Assembly (NCBI RefSeq): GCF_028769735.1
Contig: NC_088172.1
Coordinates: forward strand, 61,349,075 to 61,413,074
Direction: 5' to 3'
Source: Zonotrichia leucophrys gambelii
Taxonomy: Eukaryota > Chordata > Aves > Passeriformes > Passerellidae
Length of the DNA stretch: 64,000 bases
This document shows positions 46,681 to 61,900 of the stretch, one piece after another. Position 1 is the stretch's first letter. Every line of letters begins with the position of its first letter. Both the position numbers and the translations under genes were made by a program. The notes below the pieces were generated by a model. It saw only the letters and a program-made list of their open reading frames with translations. It was not told where the DNA came from and did not search any database.

Positions 46681-47969
46681 CAGTAAATATCAAAAAGAAA
46701 GCTCCATATCTGAATCTTTCATCTTTAATTTCAATAATGAATTAATTACACAGGTTTAAAATAGACTACAACGTGTCAACCCCCCTGGAGAACCATTATT
46801 GAATTTATATTCTTATTAAAGTATTGCTCAGCAGAGAGAGGGCAATCATTTCACTGAAACTCACTGACTACAAATGAGAATTAAATGAGGTTAAAAGAAA
46901 TTAGATTAAATGACAGTGTTTTGATACTGATTAAGTAATTTTGGTTAAAGAAACTGCAAATCCTAAATTCCACACAAAGAAAATAATTTAATCTCAGTTG
47001 CTTGGAATGAACCAGGGAAGAATAAAGAACAATAGTGTACCTGGATCACACACAAATTAATAAATCCAAATAAGATGTCAAAGTTCAAGTGAAAGAAACT
47101 TTTCCACTCCTCTCAATGACAGACAAGCTTGGTTTTAGTTTGAAACATTGCTCACTAAAGATCTCTATGTATGTTTTCAAAATGATTTTTAAAAGCACAG
47201 CCATCATTATTCAAGGCTCAAGGGTTGTTCGGGGTGCAAGGGAAAGGTTATGCTGATTGAAAACTTTCTGACTTTACATTTCAGTCATAAAACATGCTCC
47301 ACACATGCTGGATCCCAAGTTTTCTGAGGTAAAACAGACCTCACTAGTGCATAATGCTGTAAGAAAAGGTGTCAGAGAATGGCATGGAAAATAACCAAGG
47401 GATTAGCTAAGTCATACTGATTTTGACCATCACTTTAAAAGCCTGTCCATCCCTAACACTAAGTGTTCAATGTAATTTACAAAAGCCTTAACATAATATG
47501 TTTCACCCAAAGAAAGTCTCAAAGGCAGGAATGGTAAAACTGCTTCTGAAATTGGGCTACATTTATCCATTCTCTCATGAAGGCCTATTCTGAATGGATG
47601 GTTTGAGAAACTGGAGTCTGCTCCAGCCCAAATGATACTTTGAAAAGCCAGGAGCACTTTTCTCTCTGTCACAGGTAATTTCTTTCCATAATGAAATATT
47701 TCTGAAGAGTCCAAATTGCACTGTAGTCATCACTTCAAAGCACATATTGCAAATCAAAATGCAAATTATTGCAGTGGAAACATTCAATTCCTTTCTAGAC
47801 TGGGACCTATGACTATCAGAGCCCTACTTCTATGAAGAATTTAAGTTCTAAAAGAATATGAAAGATGGTGCTCCACAACCGAAACAAAAAATAAAAACCC
47901 ACCACGTAATTTTTATTACATAGTTCTACTTCTACCTGCCATTAGCTTTTTTGGGGACATCTATGAAAA

Positions 47970-48075
47970 AAAAAAAATACAGAAAACCAACCAACCAATC
48001 AATCAACCACCAAAAGAAACAAACAACAAAAAAAACCCCAACCCATCTACAAAACATATCACCCCAACAAAAAAG
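47970..48075. repeat. A/C-rich low-complexity tract with CCAA repeats
   Basis: A12 followed by CCAA/TCAA units and later AAAACCCCAACCC. Confidence 0.8.
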
Positions 48076-51000
48076 CAATCCAAAACTCTACAGTCATGTC
48101 TGTATTTAAAAGCAGCTTACATTTCTACAGGAAACTAAAAATAACACACATAATACAACCATGTCAACAATGTAAAACAATTCCAATTAATTGAACTGCA
48201 AAAAGAAAGGGGGGAAGGGGGGAAAGCTGACAACTGATTAAATTATGATGAACTTATTATGAATATTTTTAATTTTTTTTTCAGTGATTGAACGAATGGA
48301 AAGCAACTTCACAGAAGCACTTTAATATACATATGCTCTAAAGATCAACTCTCATCATAATTAAAATAATGTATTCATTCCTTTAATATTATGAATTCAA
48401 AATGAAGACTCAGTATTATAATTACCAAATAACAGGTTAAAAAAAAAAAACAGGAAAAGATGTCAAAGGAAAGTAAAGACCATTTCAAAGTACCTGTTAC
48501 ACAAAAAGTGGTTTAAATCTGCTGGATAATCATAAATAACTGTCCAACCAAAAAAAAAAAATATTAAAAATTATTAACAAATTTCTCCTATATGAAACTG
48601 GAGGGAAAAGGTGGAAAAAGATGACTATGCAACCCTTTATTTAAATTTAAAAACCACACATAAATCAAGGACATCATGGTGGGTTTGCCTCATTCCTATT
48701 GACAAACTGCTTATATCAGCTCCTGTGCTGAGATCTACATCACAAGCCACGCAGACAGAGACTAAAGAAAAAGGAGTCAAAATAGATATGGATTCCCAGC
48801 TACTGTGCTGCTGCAGAAGTTTCCCCTGGCTTTGAAGACAGATGGAAATCAAAGTAACCACGTAAGAACACCAAACTGATGATACTAGGCCTTGTCTGTC
48901 TATAACTGTATGTATTTTTCAACCTACCTGGAAACGCTTCTGAAATTTCACTTAAAGAGATACTCTGCAAAATTTGGTCTAGCTTGCTAGACATAACTAA
49001 GACACTTTGAAGAATTAAAACACAGTTTAAGGATTCTACGCATAAGGCTGAAACCAGCTGCCTTAAAACAGCAACATACCTAACTAGAATATGCACCAAA
49101 CTGTATTTAATTCAGGGAAAATGCATGTACTTGATCTTTTGTCTGTTCCTTTTTTTCTTCTTTGGCTGCATCAGAGAGTGAAGACCATCAGGTGTCTTTC
49201 ACCCTGCCTGTGGCATTTTAAAAACAATACCACTGTATCCCTCTACTGTAATATCAAGTAAACCATCACATTATGACAAACTTCTCCATTTGTACTGCTT
49301 CCAATTAGAATGTTTTTTTTATTACAGTGCAAACTTAATCTGGCAACTTCACGGAGCTTCTACTTGAACCTGCTTCCTAAGGAAAAGTTAATTTTCTGAC
49401 TCAACAGCGAAGTCCCTCTTCCACAAGACAATGAGTCCACCCCACCTTCTGGGGACCACAGAACCACAATCTAAGGCCCACATGGAGGGACACACAAGCT
49501 CAACAATCAAGCAAGGAAACACAGCACAGACTCTGAAAAAAAATTGAGATGCAGAAAATTATTTTATAAGCTTTTTATGTGACTCCTGCCACTATAGTAG
49601 GCCTCTTCCAATGTAGATTTAGATGACCTTGACTCAGAGGAAGCTTTGTTAGGTACTGTAATCACAAAGACATTATCTGCACTGTCACTGCTTCATAGGC
49701 CTCCACTGTGCTAAGAGTATCAATTCTCATATGTACCAAAGCATAAACATCTTCAAAATGTGTACTTTAATTTGAACTCCTGGTACTCTTTGAAGCACTT
49801 TTACACCTAAAACTTTTGCAATTGTATCAATGTTCTAAGAACAGAGTAAAACTGTAGTTATTTTTGGACACTGCCTAGGAGGTCCACTTCATGTCTAAAC
49901 TATTTATTTATTCTGTGAAATAGATACCAGGTGACATTATAGAATAAAACCGTTATTTTAGTATTGTCTAATCTTTTATCTATTTGAAAAGGTATAAAGA
50001 GGAAGCCTCTGCAGAAAAATAAAAATGAGATAGAGGAATTAGTGAGTCATAAAGGGATGGTACTTCCAGTGCTCCTTTATGCTGCCATTCTGCAGAGCAG
50101 ACCTGCTCTTCAGGTGTATGCTGGAGCAAAACAAACCAAACAAAATCACAATCTGTCTTCAATCAGACTGCTTCAAGAGGCAATGACAGGATAATATGGA
50201 ATTATTGTACTTCAAACATATCACACATCATTGTATGCCTCATGTGCAAATGTTACAGAACTGAAACTCAAATTAAAGAAAAATAATTTGTCTTGAAATT
50301 TCCTACCTGCCAAAATCACACATATATTTACACATAATTCTGCTAGGTGTTGAATCACAACCATCAAAATGATGTATGCATACATAATGAAAACTGAAAG
50401 GAGCCACAATTTATTTTGAAGAGGCAACAGTATTAATTAGAGATAGAAGTAGAGATGTTTTAAGCAATAGCTAAAATTACTAATAATTCAAGAGGAGAAA
50501 ACATGGGTCACAGAGTGATTATAACTAACTCCATATAATTAAAAGTAAACATAGATTATATTCTAGGTTTATTAGTAAAAAATACTTTTAAATACTTCAG
50601 AAAAATAGAAAAAATGTAGAAATGAGACTATGGAAAACAAACAAACCTATTTTTTATTTTGCTTGTTTATCAAGGAAAGTTCCTGAAAAACAGTGCATTT
50701 CAGAAGATCAAATCTGTTTTTAAGAAGGACATAGAAGCAATGTTTCTCAGGATTGCTATGAGGAAAAATAAAGACAAAGAAATATATTTGTTACCTACTA
50801 GCTCTGCCTCTTTTGGGGTTTTAGACAGATATGGGAAAGGCATAAAGAAATACAGAACACTGCAGACACCACAGAAAGAAATACAATTTTCTAATTTGTT
50901 TACAGGCACTGCTCTGCAGATTAAGAATTTAACCCTATTCTTCCCATGCTATAGGACAGAAAAATGCATCATGTGAATGCACAAGTAGAACAAATCAATT

Positions 51001-51666
51001 TTTCTTAAATTGCAACTTCATACTCCATTATTGTGTTTTACATATGACGTTAGACTTGTTGAAAAGAGACAGATTTTTAGTGTGTTCTTAAGCACTGAAG
51101 TTCATTACTGAAGTGTTTGATCACCCCATAAATCTGAAGCTACACTGCAACTACATTTCTTAAAGGAATTTTGCAGGATTTAGACTGATGTAAGAGCAAA
51201 CACTATAGCATCCTATTTATTTATCACCTTAAGTTTTCCTCAGTTTCAGGCTGAGGATAATAATAGCAGTGATCAAGGGGTAATGACTCTCACATGGTAA
51301 CTAAAATTAAAACCTGAACAGATCACATTTTAAGTATCAGCATTACAAACTATCTTATGCATTCAAAAACTATTCCCTTGTCTGAAGTAAGAAATACCCA
51401 TGAAGTGTTGGTCACCAGCTGTAAAAGAAAACTCTGAGAAAACTTCTTTTCTCATTAACACTTAAAAATTCAGAGAAGAATTTTGCAATGAGAGCTTCCA
51501 TAGTCTTGTCTTTATCTTTAAAAATGAGAATAAATAAAATAAAAACCACATTTCTATTTGCAAACAAAAAAACCTCATTTTGATGAGTAAGTTAATGAAT
51601 AGCACTTCCTTTGTAATGGAAATGAATCTCCCTAATATGCTGCATTAAGCAAACTATTCTAAATAC

Positions 51667-51694
51667 CATTTAGCAACATTTAGCAACATTTAGC
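51667..51694. repeat. 10-bp tandem repeat, 2.8 copies
   Basis: CATTTAGCAA occurs twice, followed by CATTTAGC. Confidence 0.9.
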
Positions 51695-52334
51695 CTGAAG
51701 GTACAAATAAATTATATGACACTGCCCTACTGGAAAGAAGCTTAGGGCATATGTTATTAGAGCAAATAAACAGGACTGGTGTAATCACTCCACTGAGACA
51801 TTCCACTTGCTGTGTCAGTCTTCTCACTATTTAGATTTTTTAGTTAACATAGACAGACACAGACCAGGTTGTCATCACTATTTCCACTCCAGGATTCCTT
51901 GAGTAAAGAAAATAACCATAAATTAATTTCTAGACTGCCATGACAGGTAGAGCTGAGATTAATCCCAGATTAGTTGCTTTGAAAGATTGGGCAGTATTCT
52001 TACATACTGTAAATTCCTGGGGAATTTTTTGTAATTGCAGAAAAAAACAGGAATGAAAAACCCGACATATTTAATTCACAGTGCTTTTAAATCAGGAAAA
52101 AGGACAATAAATTATCCAAAAAATCACTATTCCTTTTACATCTGGTAAGTGAAGTCAGACTTGAGCAATATGGAAAAGAAAATACAAAAGTCTCATATCC
52201 AAAGTTTATCTCAACAATTCTTGTTCTTATGAGTAATAAATACCATCACAACATCTCTCAAGCATCTGTACTATGACTGACACTTAATTCAGCAAGATTC
52301 ATTACTATGATTCTGTTATAAGCTGGAAACCTAC

Positions 52335-52431
52335 CTTCTTTGCTCTTCTCCATGTTCACCCGAAGGCACTGTCAAACATTCATCCATGTGACCATGCAAT
52401 AACCTCAGAACATCCCCTCCAATCAGGTATC
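52335..52431 (-). CDS. RYR2: RYR2 exon 10 (residues ~226-258), MIR domain
   Basis: A 97-bp exon encoding GYLIGGDVLRLLHGH, MDECLTVPSG and EHGEEQRR. It completes the Gly split by intron 9 and ends after two bases of an Arg codon. The acceptor is attcaag and the donor gtaggt. The protein matches the mammalian sequence as I remember it, including Glu243, a position altered in human catecholaminergic polymorphic ventricular tachycardia (CPVT). It is followed by the longest complete intron of the window (intron 10, 9.6 kb). Confidence 0.95.
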
Positions 52432-55400
52432 CTTGAATACAGGGAGAAAATAGAGTTCATTTCTCTAAACACAGCAACATGTACAACTACAGTTCAATCT
52501 GTAATAAATATTGTCAGGTTGATTTCAGTTTTTTCTGTTTGAAATTTTATATTACTTAAAAAAAAAAAAAAGAGTCAAAAGGGGAAGATATCTCATAGTC
52601 TGTGAAGCCAGTTGAACATTGCCAAGTGAGAAAAGCTCCAGGTCAGTAGATTGGGAAGGATGGATCAGGATAAAGAGAAGCTACAAGCAAGGGATCCTAC
52701 AAAGTTACCACAACTCAGAAAAAGACTGAGCCAACCAAAACAAGGAATCAAGTACTCTTCTCCCAGTTTGCAACAGAAAAAGTGGGAAATTCTTGCATCA
52801 TACCTACTCACATTTCACTTTATTTAAGAATTCTAGTTAAAATACAAAAACAAAGACTTACTTAGTTAGTTTATTATTTTTAAAGCACTTTTTTTGGAGT
52901 ATTGGAAGTTCTCTGTGAGAAAATTTTCTGGAAAGATACACTCCAAACTCTAGTTGACAGAAAGTTCAAAACCAATACTCACGATTTATTTGGACACCAA
53001 AGGTAAACTCCTATATTGCAAATACTTCCACTGCATGTGCAGGTTCACAGTCAAGCACTTTGCTTTACAGTCTACAGGTGTGTGTGCTCACAAATTAAGG
53101 CACAGACCATACACACAGCATCATCACAATATTTGACTTAGCAGCCAGAAGCTGAAAACAAGGCCGTAATTTGAATCAGCAAAGATGTTAACAAAATAGA
53201 TCTTTTTTTCATCAGTCTTTTTGCATTAGAGATGTGACATAAAAAGAAATACAATTTTATATTAACCTACAATTATTGTATTACAATCAGCAACTGAAGA
53301 ATCCTAAAACATAGTAGGTTTTAAGCAGAATTCCATGGTATTTTTAGTCTGATGAGCTAAATGTAAACATTTCTTTGTTTCCTTCTCTTCTTGCTAAAAA
53401 CAATTAATATCAAATTCTACATTTCAGGGGGATGCCATAACATAAATTCTTAGTGTTACAGCAACAAGATTTTTATAAAGTTATACAGGATTTATATAAA
53501 GTTATATATTTTGAAGCAATGTCTACACTAATAAGTAATGCTGTGAAGTAAGACAGGTCTTTACAGGGAAATGGTGTTGAAGACCCTTCAGTCACACTGA
53601 ACACCTTTCAAGAATTTATTTTGAAACTACATTACATCTTTTACCTGAGTATATCAGGTAATATTTGAGAATATAATTTTTAAACCTTTGAGATCAGTAT
53701 AAAATTGGAATTTATGTGGCAAATTTTAGCACTGATTTTTTAAATTGATGATTTTGAGACAGCAGGGTATTCCCAGGGAACTGTTACATACATTGCTTTT
53801 TACATGGACCTGTGTCAATATAATTCTATAATTTAGGTTTTGTCTTTAAAGTGACCCCCACCTACTTCATCATACAGAATTAGCCAAATGACTTGATTTA
53901 ACTCTAAAGCTCTGTTTTGATTGAAACAATAAATTGACTTCTGCATGAGCCAATTTTACAGAAATGCATGTAAAAACAAATTATTTTCTTTGAACTACCT
54001 CCAATATCCTAGTTCATCTTACAGACTAATTATCCATTATTTTCACTTCAAAGTAATTTCATTTAATTGAATAGTTTAATTTATTAATCTATTTTAATGG
54101 GATTTTTTGATTAAGAGAGGATATTGCAGAGCAGTTATTCCTATACATTCGTATTTTAGTTATGAATATGACAAAGCATTTTATAGATACTAACAAAAAT
54201 AGGTTTATTTCCTTTTTCTTTCTTTTTGAGGTGATTTTCTTTGGCTTTGCTGTTGTTTTACAGAGGACATAGAGATAAGACCTTAGTGTGAGATTCACTC
54301 TCCCTTCACCACAAGACTATCTGGATTACAGGAACAGTTGCCACTTTTTCAAGAATAAGGCCTTAGCTCTCATCCTTTCTGACACTAGCCAGCTGAACTT
54401 CTCTAGAAAACATGCTTAGCTTAAAGATAATGTCTGTATCTAAGCAAAGTGAAAACGGAAAAAATGGCAACAAAGAGCAGGCACATACACAGATAAATTC
54501 ACAGCTACAAAAACCGCATTACATCATTTTCACATTATTTCCTGGGAGTATGAGTACACAATATGACACTGTGTCATTGTGGATTTCTGCTTCTCAAAGA
54601 GACAGGCAGGTCTCAGTAGTGAGGTTCACCAGGCAAAGATGTGGCATAGCAGAAATCTGGGTCTCAGCACATAAACCATGCTGCGATTATTAGCAAGAAT
54701 GACACAGCAGTGGGAGGACAAGGAAAATGGAATTAACAGGAAGGAGCAAAAGGAAAAGGTCTTCTCTTGTCATTAACTGAAAGGTTTTCTCCATCAAGTT
54801 TAGGATACTGCCAAGCAATGCACTATTATTTTTTAAAATTGGTTTGTGCTATAAACCATGTCAGAGAATCGGTATGTGCAGAGTGATTCTCATATGTAAA
54901 AACCAAATGGCTATATAAAAAAGAGATGATGGCAATCGTCTCCCTAATATCTTAATTAGCAAAGTTGCAAGAGCATTCCATGACTGAGTTTTAAAATATG
55001 CCAGATAAAAAGAATTGATGTGAAATTTCAGAGTATTGCCTCTTTAAAAAAAGTATTCAAAAATCACACAAAACAAAATGACCTGCAGCTTTAACCTTCT
55101 TTAGATTCTATTACAACACCTACTCAAAACAGTTGGTCTGCAGGAAAGCAGAAATAATTAAACTTTACATTGTGACAGACTTTTCAGAAAAACGTTGTTC
55201 TTCTCTGTGGAACCAGTATGGCATAAATTTAGGGATCCTTGTCCTTTCAATGTTAGAAATTACATTAAAACTACTTCCTAATTCCTAAATAAAATAAATA
55301 GTTCTGGAAAGCTGTTCTCTTTCTGTCTTTACCCTCCTCTTGTTTTTATTCCAACCATATGTTACCCATAAAACTATTTCCCATATTCAGTATTAGGATT

Positions 55401-55801
55401 TCACATCCTGCTTCCAAGTCTCTTGCCCATTTTTTACTCAGTCTCAGAAACATGTAGCCATGACTGCATACATCAGAATAATTTGAGATAATATATTAAA
55501 CCAGGACCAAAAGCCATTTCAAAAAACATATTATGAATGTTATCATATCTTTAGCAAAATGAGATTTGAATAAGCTGTTTGGAATTCAGCAAAAATACAC
55601 AGAAAACCATCAGTGTTACTTTTAGTATAACCTTCCCTCTGTTTTCAGAGAAATATTCAGGGAATATTTATTTATTTAGTTAGTTATTGTATTCAATGTT
55701 TACATAGGACAAAACCACTCCCACACTTGACATAATAATTTGATTTTTTAAGTATTTAATTTACTATCAGTCTTTCAATAATAAAGTTGAGTCAATCTTA
55801 C
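52432..55801 (-). other. RYR2: Intron 9 of RYR2
   Basis: 3370 bp of AT-rich sequence. I recognise no transposon, gene or clear motif in it. Confidence 0.85.
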
Positions 55802-55901
55802 CTTGGGCAACTTCACTTCCTGAACTGATTGGTGCTACACTCCAGAGCGTCTGCTGGAAGGCTGCATCAACATGTAAGCTACCATTGCCATAAGAGAGAT
55901 G
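55802..55901 (-). CDS. RYR2: RYR2 exon 9 (residues ~193-226), MIR region
   Basis: A 100-bp exon encoding HLSYGNGSLHVDAAF and then QQTLWSVAPISSGSEVAQ. It enters in phase 0 and leaves one base of the Gly codon. The acceptor reads ttctag and the donor gtaaga. It belongs to the N-terminal beta-trefoil/MIR region that faces the cytoplasm and forms inter-subunit contacts around the channel's fourfold axis. Val replaces the Ala I remember from mammals in SGSEAAQ; the rest of the exon is as I remember it. It is the most 5' exon in the window: exon 8, which in human carries Arg169 and Arg176, was looked for up to position 64000 and not seen. Confidence 0.95.
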
Positions 55902-58900
55902 CTAGAACCAGGAAAGAGGGAGGCTTTTATTTGAGGTTAGTTGAAAATCTCATTACAGTATACAAAAATAATACCAAACATTCTCTTGTTTCTTTCAAAC
56001 ATTAATTGTTCGCATTGACTGTACAAGTAAATACAAAGTTCGACCTGGGTACTCCTCAAGGGACATTAGAAGTAAAGCTAGAATAGTAAAGCATATTTGC
56101 CTCAAAAAACTACAGGAACAGTACAGAACAGTCAGCTGCTGGGCATTGTAGACTTAGTGATCACTCTGAAGAACTAATTGTTAAATGCTGTGGGATTCTT
56201 ACTCTAGTGTTCTTCCTTCTACATACAATGGGAATTTCTACGAGGTTTGGATATTGGGATATCACCCTAATCTGCATTTCAAGTGTAACTCACCACTTGA
56301 CTTTTTCTTGCAGACCGCTGGCTTCTCAAAACTCACATTAGGTCAAAGAAATTACATAAACAAACTACTGATTTTGTAAGTCACTTAAGACAGTTCACAA
56401 AATACATCCTTGAACAAAGTTCTCAAGATGCGAGCAAAACTGAAACAAATAAGGCTTGTAAGGCTCACCTCCTACCTATGCATTCAATGGATGCTCTTTG
56501 GCTGTGTTACTCCCTACCTTCTGCCAACGCTGCAGATCTTTGCCATAAGTGCAACAGGTGCTGTCTTTTCTCAGAAATTCTCTGTGTGTGAATTCCTCTT
56601 AGTTTAGTGACATGGTCTCCAAAATTCTTATCTCAAAGCATCCTGTCTGCACCCATGTTTGTCCCTCCCACACCATCAGCCATTTCTATTGTCAGTGCCA
56701 AACAACATAACCTTGTAGAAGATTATGGAACCAACCATTCTGTGAATAAGCAGCTGGTTTGAAGCATATTGTTTCTCTTATCAGGTACTAATTTTTCAAG
56801 TGCAGTAATATTTAGATGCTTTTATCAGAATTTTATTTTATACTACTGGAAAGTAACTCTGTTTATAGAGTAATATTGGTCTCTTTTTCCAAATGTTGGG
56901 ACCAACATTAACAAATTCTGGGTAAACTAATGACACAAAAGACAAAAATGTCAGTGGAAGTCAGAAGAGGGTAGATTCTCAGGACATGTGCAAAGTTCTG
57001 TCTTCCTGACTGCACACCTTCTGGCTGTAAACAGAAGTACAGGAAATAGCACATCAGCTCATTTAGAAGGGTCCCATAACAGCTAATGACCTACAAAGTA
57101 AGACTCCTCACAAAAGCCATGTTTACACTGCACCAGTGCCACTCAGCACATCATGGAGAAAATTAATGAACAAACATGTTCTTTGCCTTTTATTCTTCAT
57201 TTACTGCAGTTATGTAACTTAGTGAATGGTAGGCCATGATGCGAGATTAGGATCTGCAGCACAGCTCCTGTTCTATTTTTGCTCTGTGCGTCTTCATTTG
57301 GTCAGGATTCTTCTAAGATCACCACATAGATCCAGTTAGTGGCAACAAGCAATTCAACAAAAGCGGGAATATTAATTTAACTTCATTCAGGATAGACAAA
57401 AGAGAAGGAGAACTCCTCTGTCATCTAGACCATCCACAGAGAACTTCTTCTAACCGTGTCCTCTGTACATGCAAATTAACTTATTTTCACACACAGTAGT
57501 ATCAATTGAATGAGTGGTAAATTTTTATAGAGAGGGCGACGAACAAAAAATTCGGTGCTGACATTGCTGACATCTCTCTTCAGAGTATTAGTACTTTTTA
57601 TCCATTTATTGGATTCCAGTTCCAACTCGAATCCAGATGTCTCAAAAGGTGAGTCACCAGTGAATTATAACTTTAAAAAAATATAGTTCAAATGATACAA
57701 CATACGACTTCCAAAGCAGAGTATATTCTGCAATTCCCTTCTTATCCTCATTTCCCTAGATCCCTTGCAGCATCCTTGTAAATTTACAATTGACAGCAGG
57801 GTTCCTACCATTTACAATTCCACAAACTATGGTGTTCACTCCCTGGAACCATTCATTGAAAACATCAAAAGGAAGCTTTTACCATGTAGAGAAAACACAT
57901 TGTTAAGGGATGTCCAAAAATTCAATTATGTCAAATCCATTGAAAAAAATCCTGAAAGATTAGAGAGGCCAGTATTTATCCTGGCATTGCCTAAGCTTTT
58001 ACTGCTATACTCTAACTATCTAAATGTTGTTTTAAAGCAATCTGCTCTCTGTCATTAACTTAGTGGAGTTACCTGCTTGGTTTCATACTTTCAGCACAAT
58101 AAAGCCATCAAAATGAAAGAAGTAACATGATGTCCAGGATGTGGACATAACACTCAGACTGGTGCTGAACAGCCTCCACACGTGCTACACAGATATTTGG
58201 TAACTGGCATATCAGTGCATCTGGCAGAAGTAGAAGGTTGTCATAATTGATGAGGACCACATGCATAGCATGTCTTTGGGTATGTAGCAACATTTGAAAA
58301 GCAGAAACATGTTGGGTTCAGGAATCCTGCTGTCCAGTCTAATCTTCATATGGGTCTTCCCCACTACAGGCAGGTTGTCTCAACCAAATAATATATTTTC
58401 TGCACTGGTCCAAATTCAAGCAAAGAGGTAGATTTGTCTTCCCTGCTGATAGACTGATCTCCTAAACCAGCATTTAACCTGCAATAGGGTTTTCATCACT
58501 TTTCAGACTTAAATCATGGTATTTTATGAATATGGGTTAACACTACAGGCCACAGGCAGTTTAATTCAAGGATAAACTCCAAGACTCATCTCTCAGAATA
58601 CTGCAGGTTTCCCAACTGATTTTAATGACATATTGTAAACTCTGTACTGCTCTGCAGCAAAGTAACATAATCATAACTCTGTCCCTAGGTCTTCAAAAAG
58701 AACAGAGTGTTTTTAAGCTCACTGAAGAGCTTGGGAATCAGATGGTAATTTCCACAAGAACCCTCTAGCAATGATTGCTGCCGCATAGCTCCATTTATAA
58801 GAGCTCTGAATAACTAGAGCTTTTAAATTTCACAGTCTGCATCAAAGTTTCTCTTCTGCAAAACATGCACGTGTGAAAAGAAAAAAATATAAAGAATGGA

Positions 58901-61900
58901 AAACTTTTGCTTCAAGCTTCCTCTTGGCTAAGGTGTGCCAATATTGACAGTTTATCTAGCAATAATTATCTGCAGTTTAATAACTCTGCCTTCAATCTCA
59001 GGCCATTTGAAATAGCAAGAATAGCTAAAAACCCCCAAAACATTATTTACTGGTAGATTTTGAAAACTATGTATAAAGCATTGCATTTCTCAGAATGCTT
59101 AAGTACTGCACAACCACAGCATCAACCACACTCCTTCAGATTTGTTACTACCAGCTGGTGCAGAGATAGTTGAAAGCTATTTCCTTTCCTCTACACAGAC
59201 ATTGACAGCCCTTGATTCCCGACTTAAAATTACTACACTGGTCCTAACAGAAAAGCAGTTTCAAACTACTTAGGCACATATCCTCAACTGACGCAAGAAC
59301 CTCTGAGATGTTCCAAGTCTTGGACAGACACCATTCCCACAACAGGTGCACAAGAATGTACTCATATTTATAACTAAAGAAAAACAAAAAAGTAACAAAA
59401 CAAAACAAACTATACTCCTTTACATTTTTAAAATTTTTTTCTTTTTTTAATTAGGAAGTGAAAAAAAATTGCATCAAAACCCTGATGAATTAGCAAACTT
59501 CAGTAAAAATTCAGAAGTTTAACTAAATACAGTCTCTAGAAACAAAAACACCTTTTAACTTCCTACTTACGACATGTCATTTCTATTAAAATTTATTACC
59601 TGGGTCATTTAAAAATTATTCTGTAACAGAGAATTATATAGAAATAGTCAAAACAAATAGAAGTATTTATTCACAAGAAAGAAAGATATTGGACAGAACT
59701 AAAAGTAATAAGTGCATCTGTGTGAAGTTTTTATAGAATTAGGGGTTTGTGCTTATGTTTTATATTGGCAATATATTTATATTCATTGACACATCTATGA
59801 ACGCTTTGAAAAAGTTTGAATAAAAATGGGTAAACTTAAAATGCTGAACAAAAAATTAGTATCTAAATTTTGATTCAAAGTAGCAAAGTCCAAGAAATTT
59901 CCAAAGGGTTTAAAGTACTAAAACAATCCTGGTTTCTTTACTTTTCTCCACAGTGCTTAAACACCTGGCCTGCAAACCCAAAAGTAGAGGGAATTTTTTT
60001 CATTGATAAAGAGAAAATTACAGCAATGCCCTAAACTATTCCAACTCCTTCACCCATCATAAATTTACCATCAGTAAAGGGAGATTAGAAGCTAAAACCC
60101 ACAGATAACCCACAGATACTTGGAAATTTACCATTACAATGAAAACCATCTACTCTGCTACCTCATGGCTGAGCATTGGTAAGTGCAGATGCATGGCAGG
60201 AAAAGCGTAAGGGATCCACGGAGGGTAGAAGGAGGTAGTTTGCATTCCCCCTCTACATAATAGCTTTCCTTCTGCACTGGATCATGAAAAGCCTGAAGAA
60301 CATCAGCTACTGTGCTTCCAAACAACAATCATTTTGCATGATTAGTCACAAGAGCTTTCATTAACAAAGCATTAATTTTACAGAAGCAAACATTAAACGT
60401 TAGGAAATGTCGAAGTACCCTATGGAAAAAGAATGGCTTCTAGTCAACAGACCCCTTTACAGTCTCCAATGGCATGATATATGGTATTTTTTGCACATGT
60501 GTTGCCTCATTGTATATACAGGATAATGGAGCTCACTTTGTCAACAGCTGCTCAGTGCTTTGTTTCCCCCTCAATCTTCAATTTGCAGCCTCATGCTTTG
60601 TTCAATATAGTCAATTCTAAAAAGCTTTGAAAAGAGAATTATTAATTTCCACATAGGCTTCTCTCTTGCACCAATTACAGTATTTCACAAAACACAACAA
60701 ATATTAATGATTTCATTTTCTCAAAACCCCAAAGAAGTAGTATTGTAGCCCATTTTCCATTGGGGAAGGGAGGTACAGAGATTAAACTAAGAAATTTTCA
60801 TTAATATAGGATGCTGAAGTTGAAGTGACTGCATTATATGTAGTTTATTGGTCAAGTCACATCTAACACTCACCTCAGCTGCAGATATCAATACTGAGCA
60901 ACTCTGAGGTTTAAACCTCTAATAGAAAGAGGAGATGCAAGAGACACAACTCCAGTACAGAATATTCCCAGTAAGGGATGAGTAGTGACCACTTGAAAGT
61001 AAGCCTAGTATACAAGATCATCTACTCAGCAAATTCCACAGCAGAGCCTGGTACAGCATCTAATTCTTAAGGAGAATATTGTACCAATACTCCAAATGCA
61101 ATTCCCAGCTTGAAATTTCATTTTCAAAGTTGCTTCATACCACAGTTATCCTGCTACATAATCCTGACACATCCATTGAACTTTTATCATCACTAAAATA
61201 GCATTCCATAAAAAGCCAGCGTGACTGTATACTTAGGAGATGTCCTAAAAATATACCAGTACCAAAACTTCTGCATTTTTGAATGCCTGTGACTTTTTTA
61301 AATTTAAGAAAATTATTTTTATGTTACCATTTATATGTCATTTTCCTAAATTGAAAAACAAAGGTCAAAAAACAAATTCTAATATCGCAGTTCTCTACCT
61401 GTGGTTCACATGGGTAACTTGAAAACCCTTTTTCAGACATTTTGTTCTTATACTACTATAAAAATAATGACAGGAATTGTCACCATACCCCATGTAAGTG
61501 CTGTGTGTTAATACAATGGGTTTCCTGGACAGCTGCTGGTGGTAGCCATCATCTAGCATAATTGGTCCAGGCCTCTACCACTCTCTTTTCCTTTCCAAAT
61601 TTTTACCCCAATCTCACTAGAAATTCGTGTGAGGATGGTGAAGCACAGGCACAAGTTGTCCACAGAGGCTGGGGCTGCCCCATCCCTGGAAATGTTCAAG
61701 GCCAGGTTGAATGGGGCTGTGAGCAACCTGCTCTAGTGGAAGGTGAACCTGCCCACAGGAGGGAGGTTGGAACAAGATGATCTTCCAGGCTCTTTGCAAC
61801 CCAAACACAGAATCTACAATTCTATGTCTCCCATTTAGCCAAACCAGCTTCCTGACCTGATTACAGGCCACATTATCACCCAGAATTAGGACTCCTCCTA

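Larger units (their letters stand above)
42743..52334 (-). other. RYR2: Intron 10 of RYR2, with RE1 site
   Basis: 9592 bp, the longest complete intron here. From low to high coordinate it contains the 39-bp tandem duplication at the exon 11 acceptor (42765-42842), a G-tract cluster (44716-44761), an A17 run (45584-45600), the CpG-dense block with the REST motif (about 46495-46680), an A/C-rich low-complexity stretch (about 47970-48075) and a 10-bp tandem repeat (51667-51694). No transposon was recognised. Confidence 0.85.

Noticed and set aside
46484..46759. 91-codon open frame across the CpG-dense block, possible alternative first exon
   Set aside because: Plus strand, opposite to RYR2, no recognisable protein; the frame is open because of GC content.
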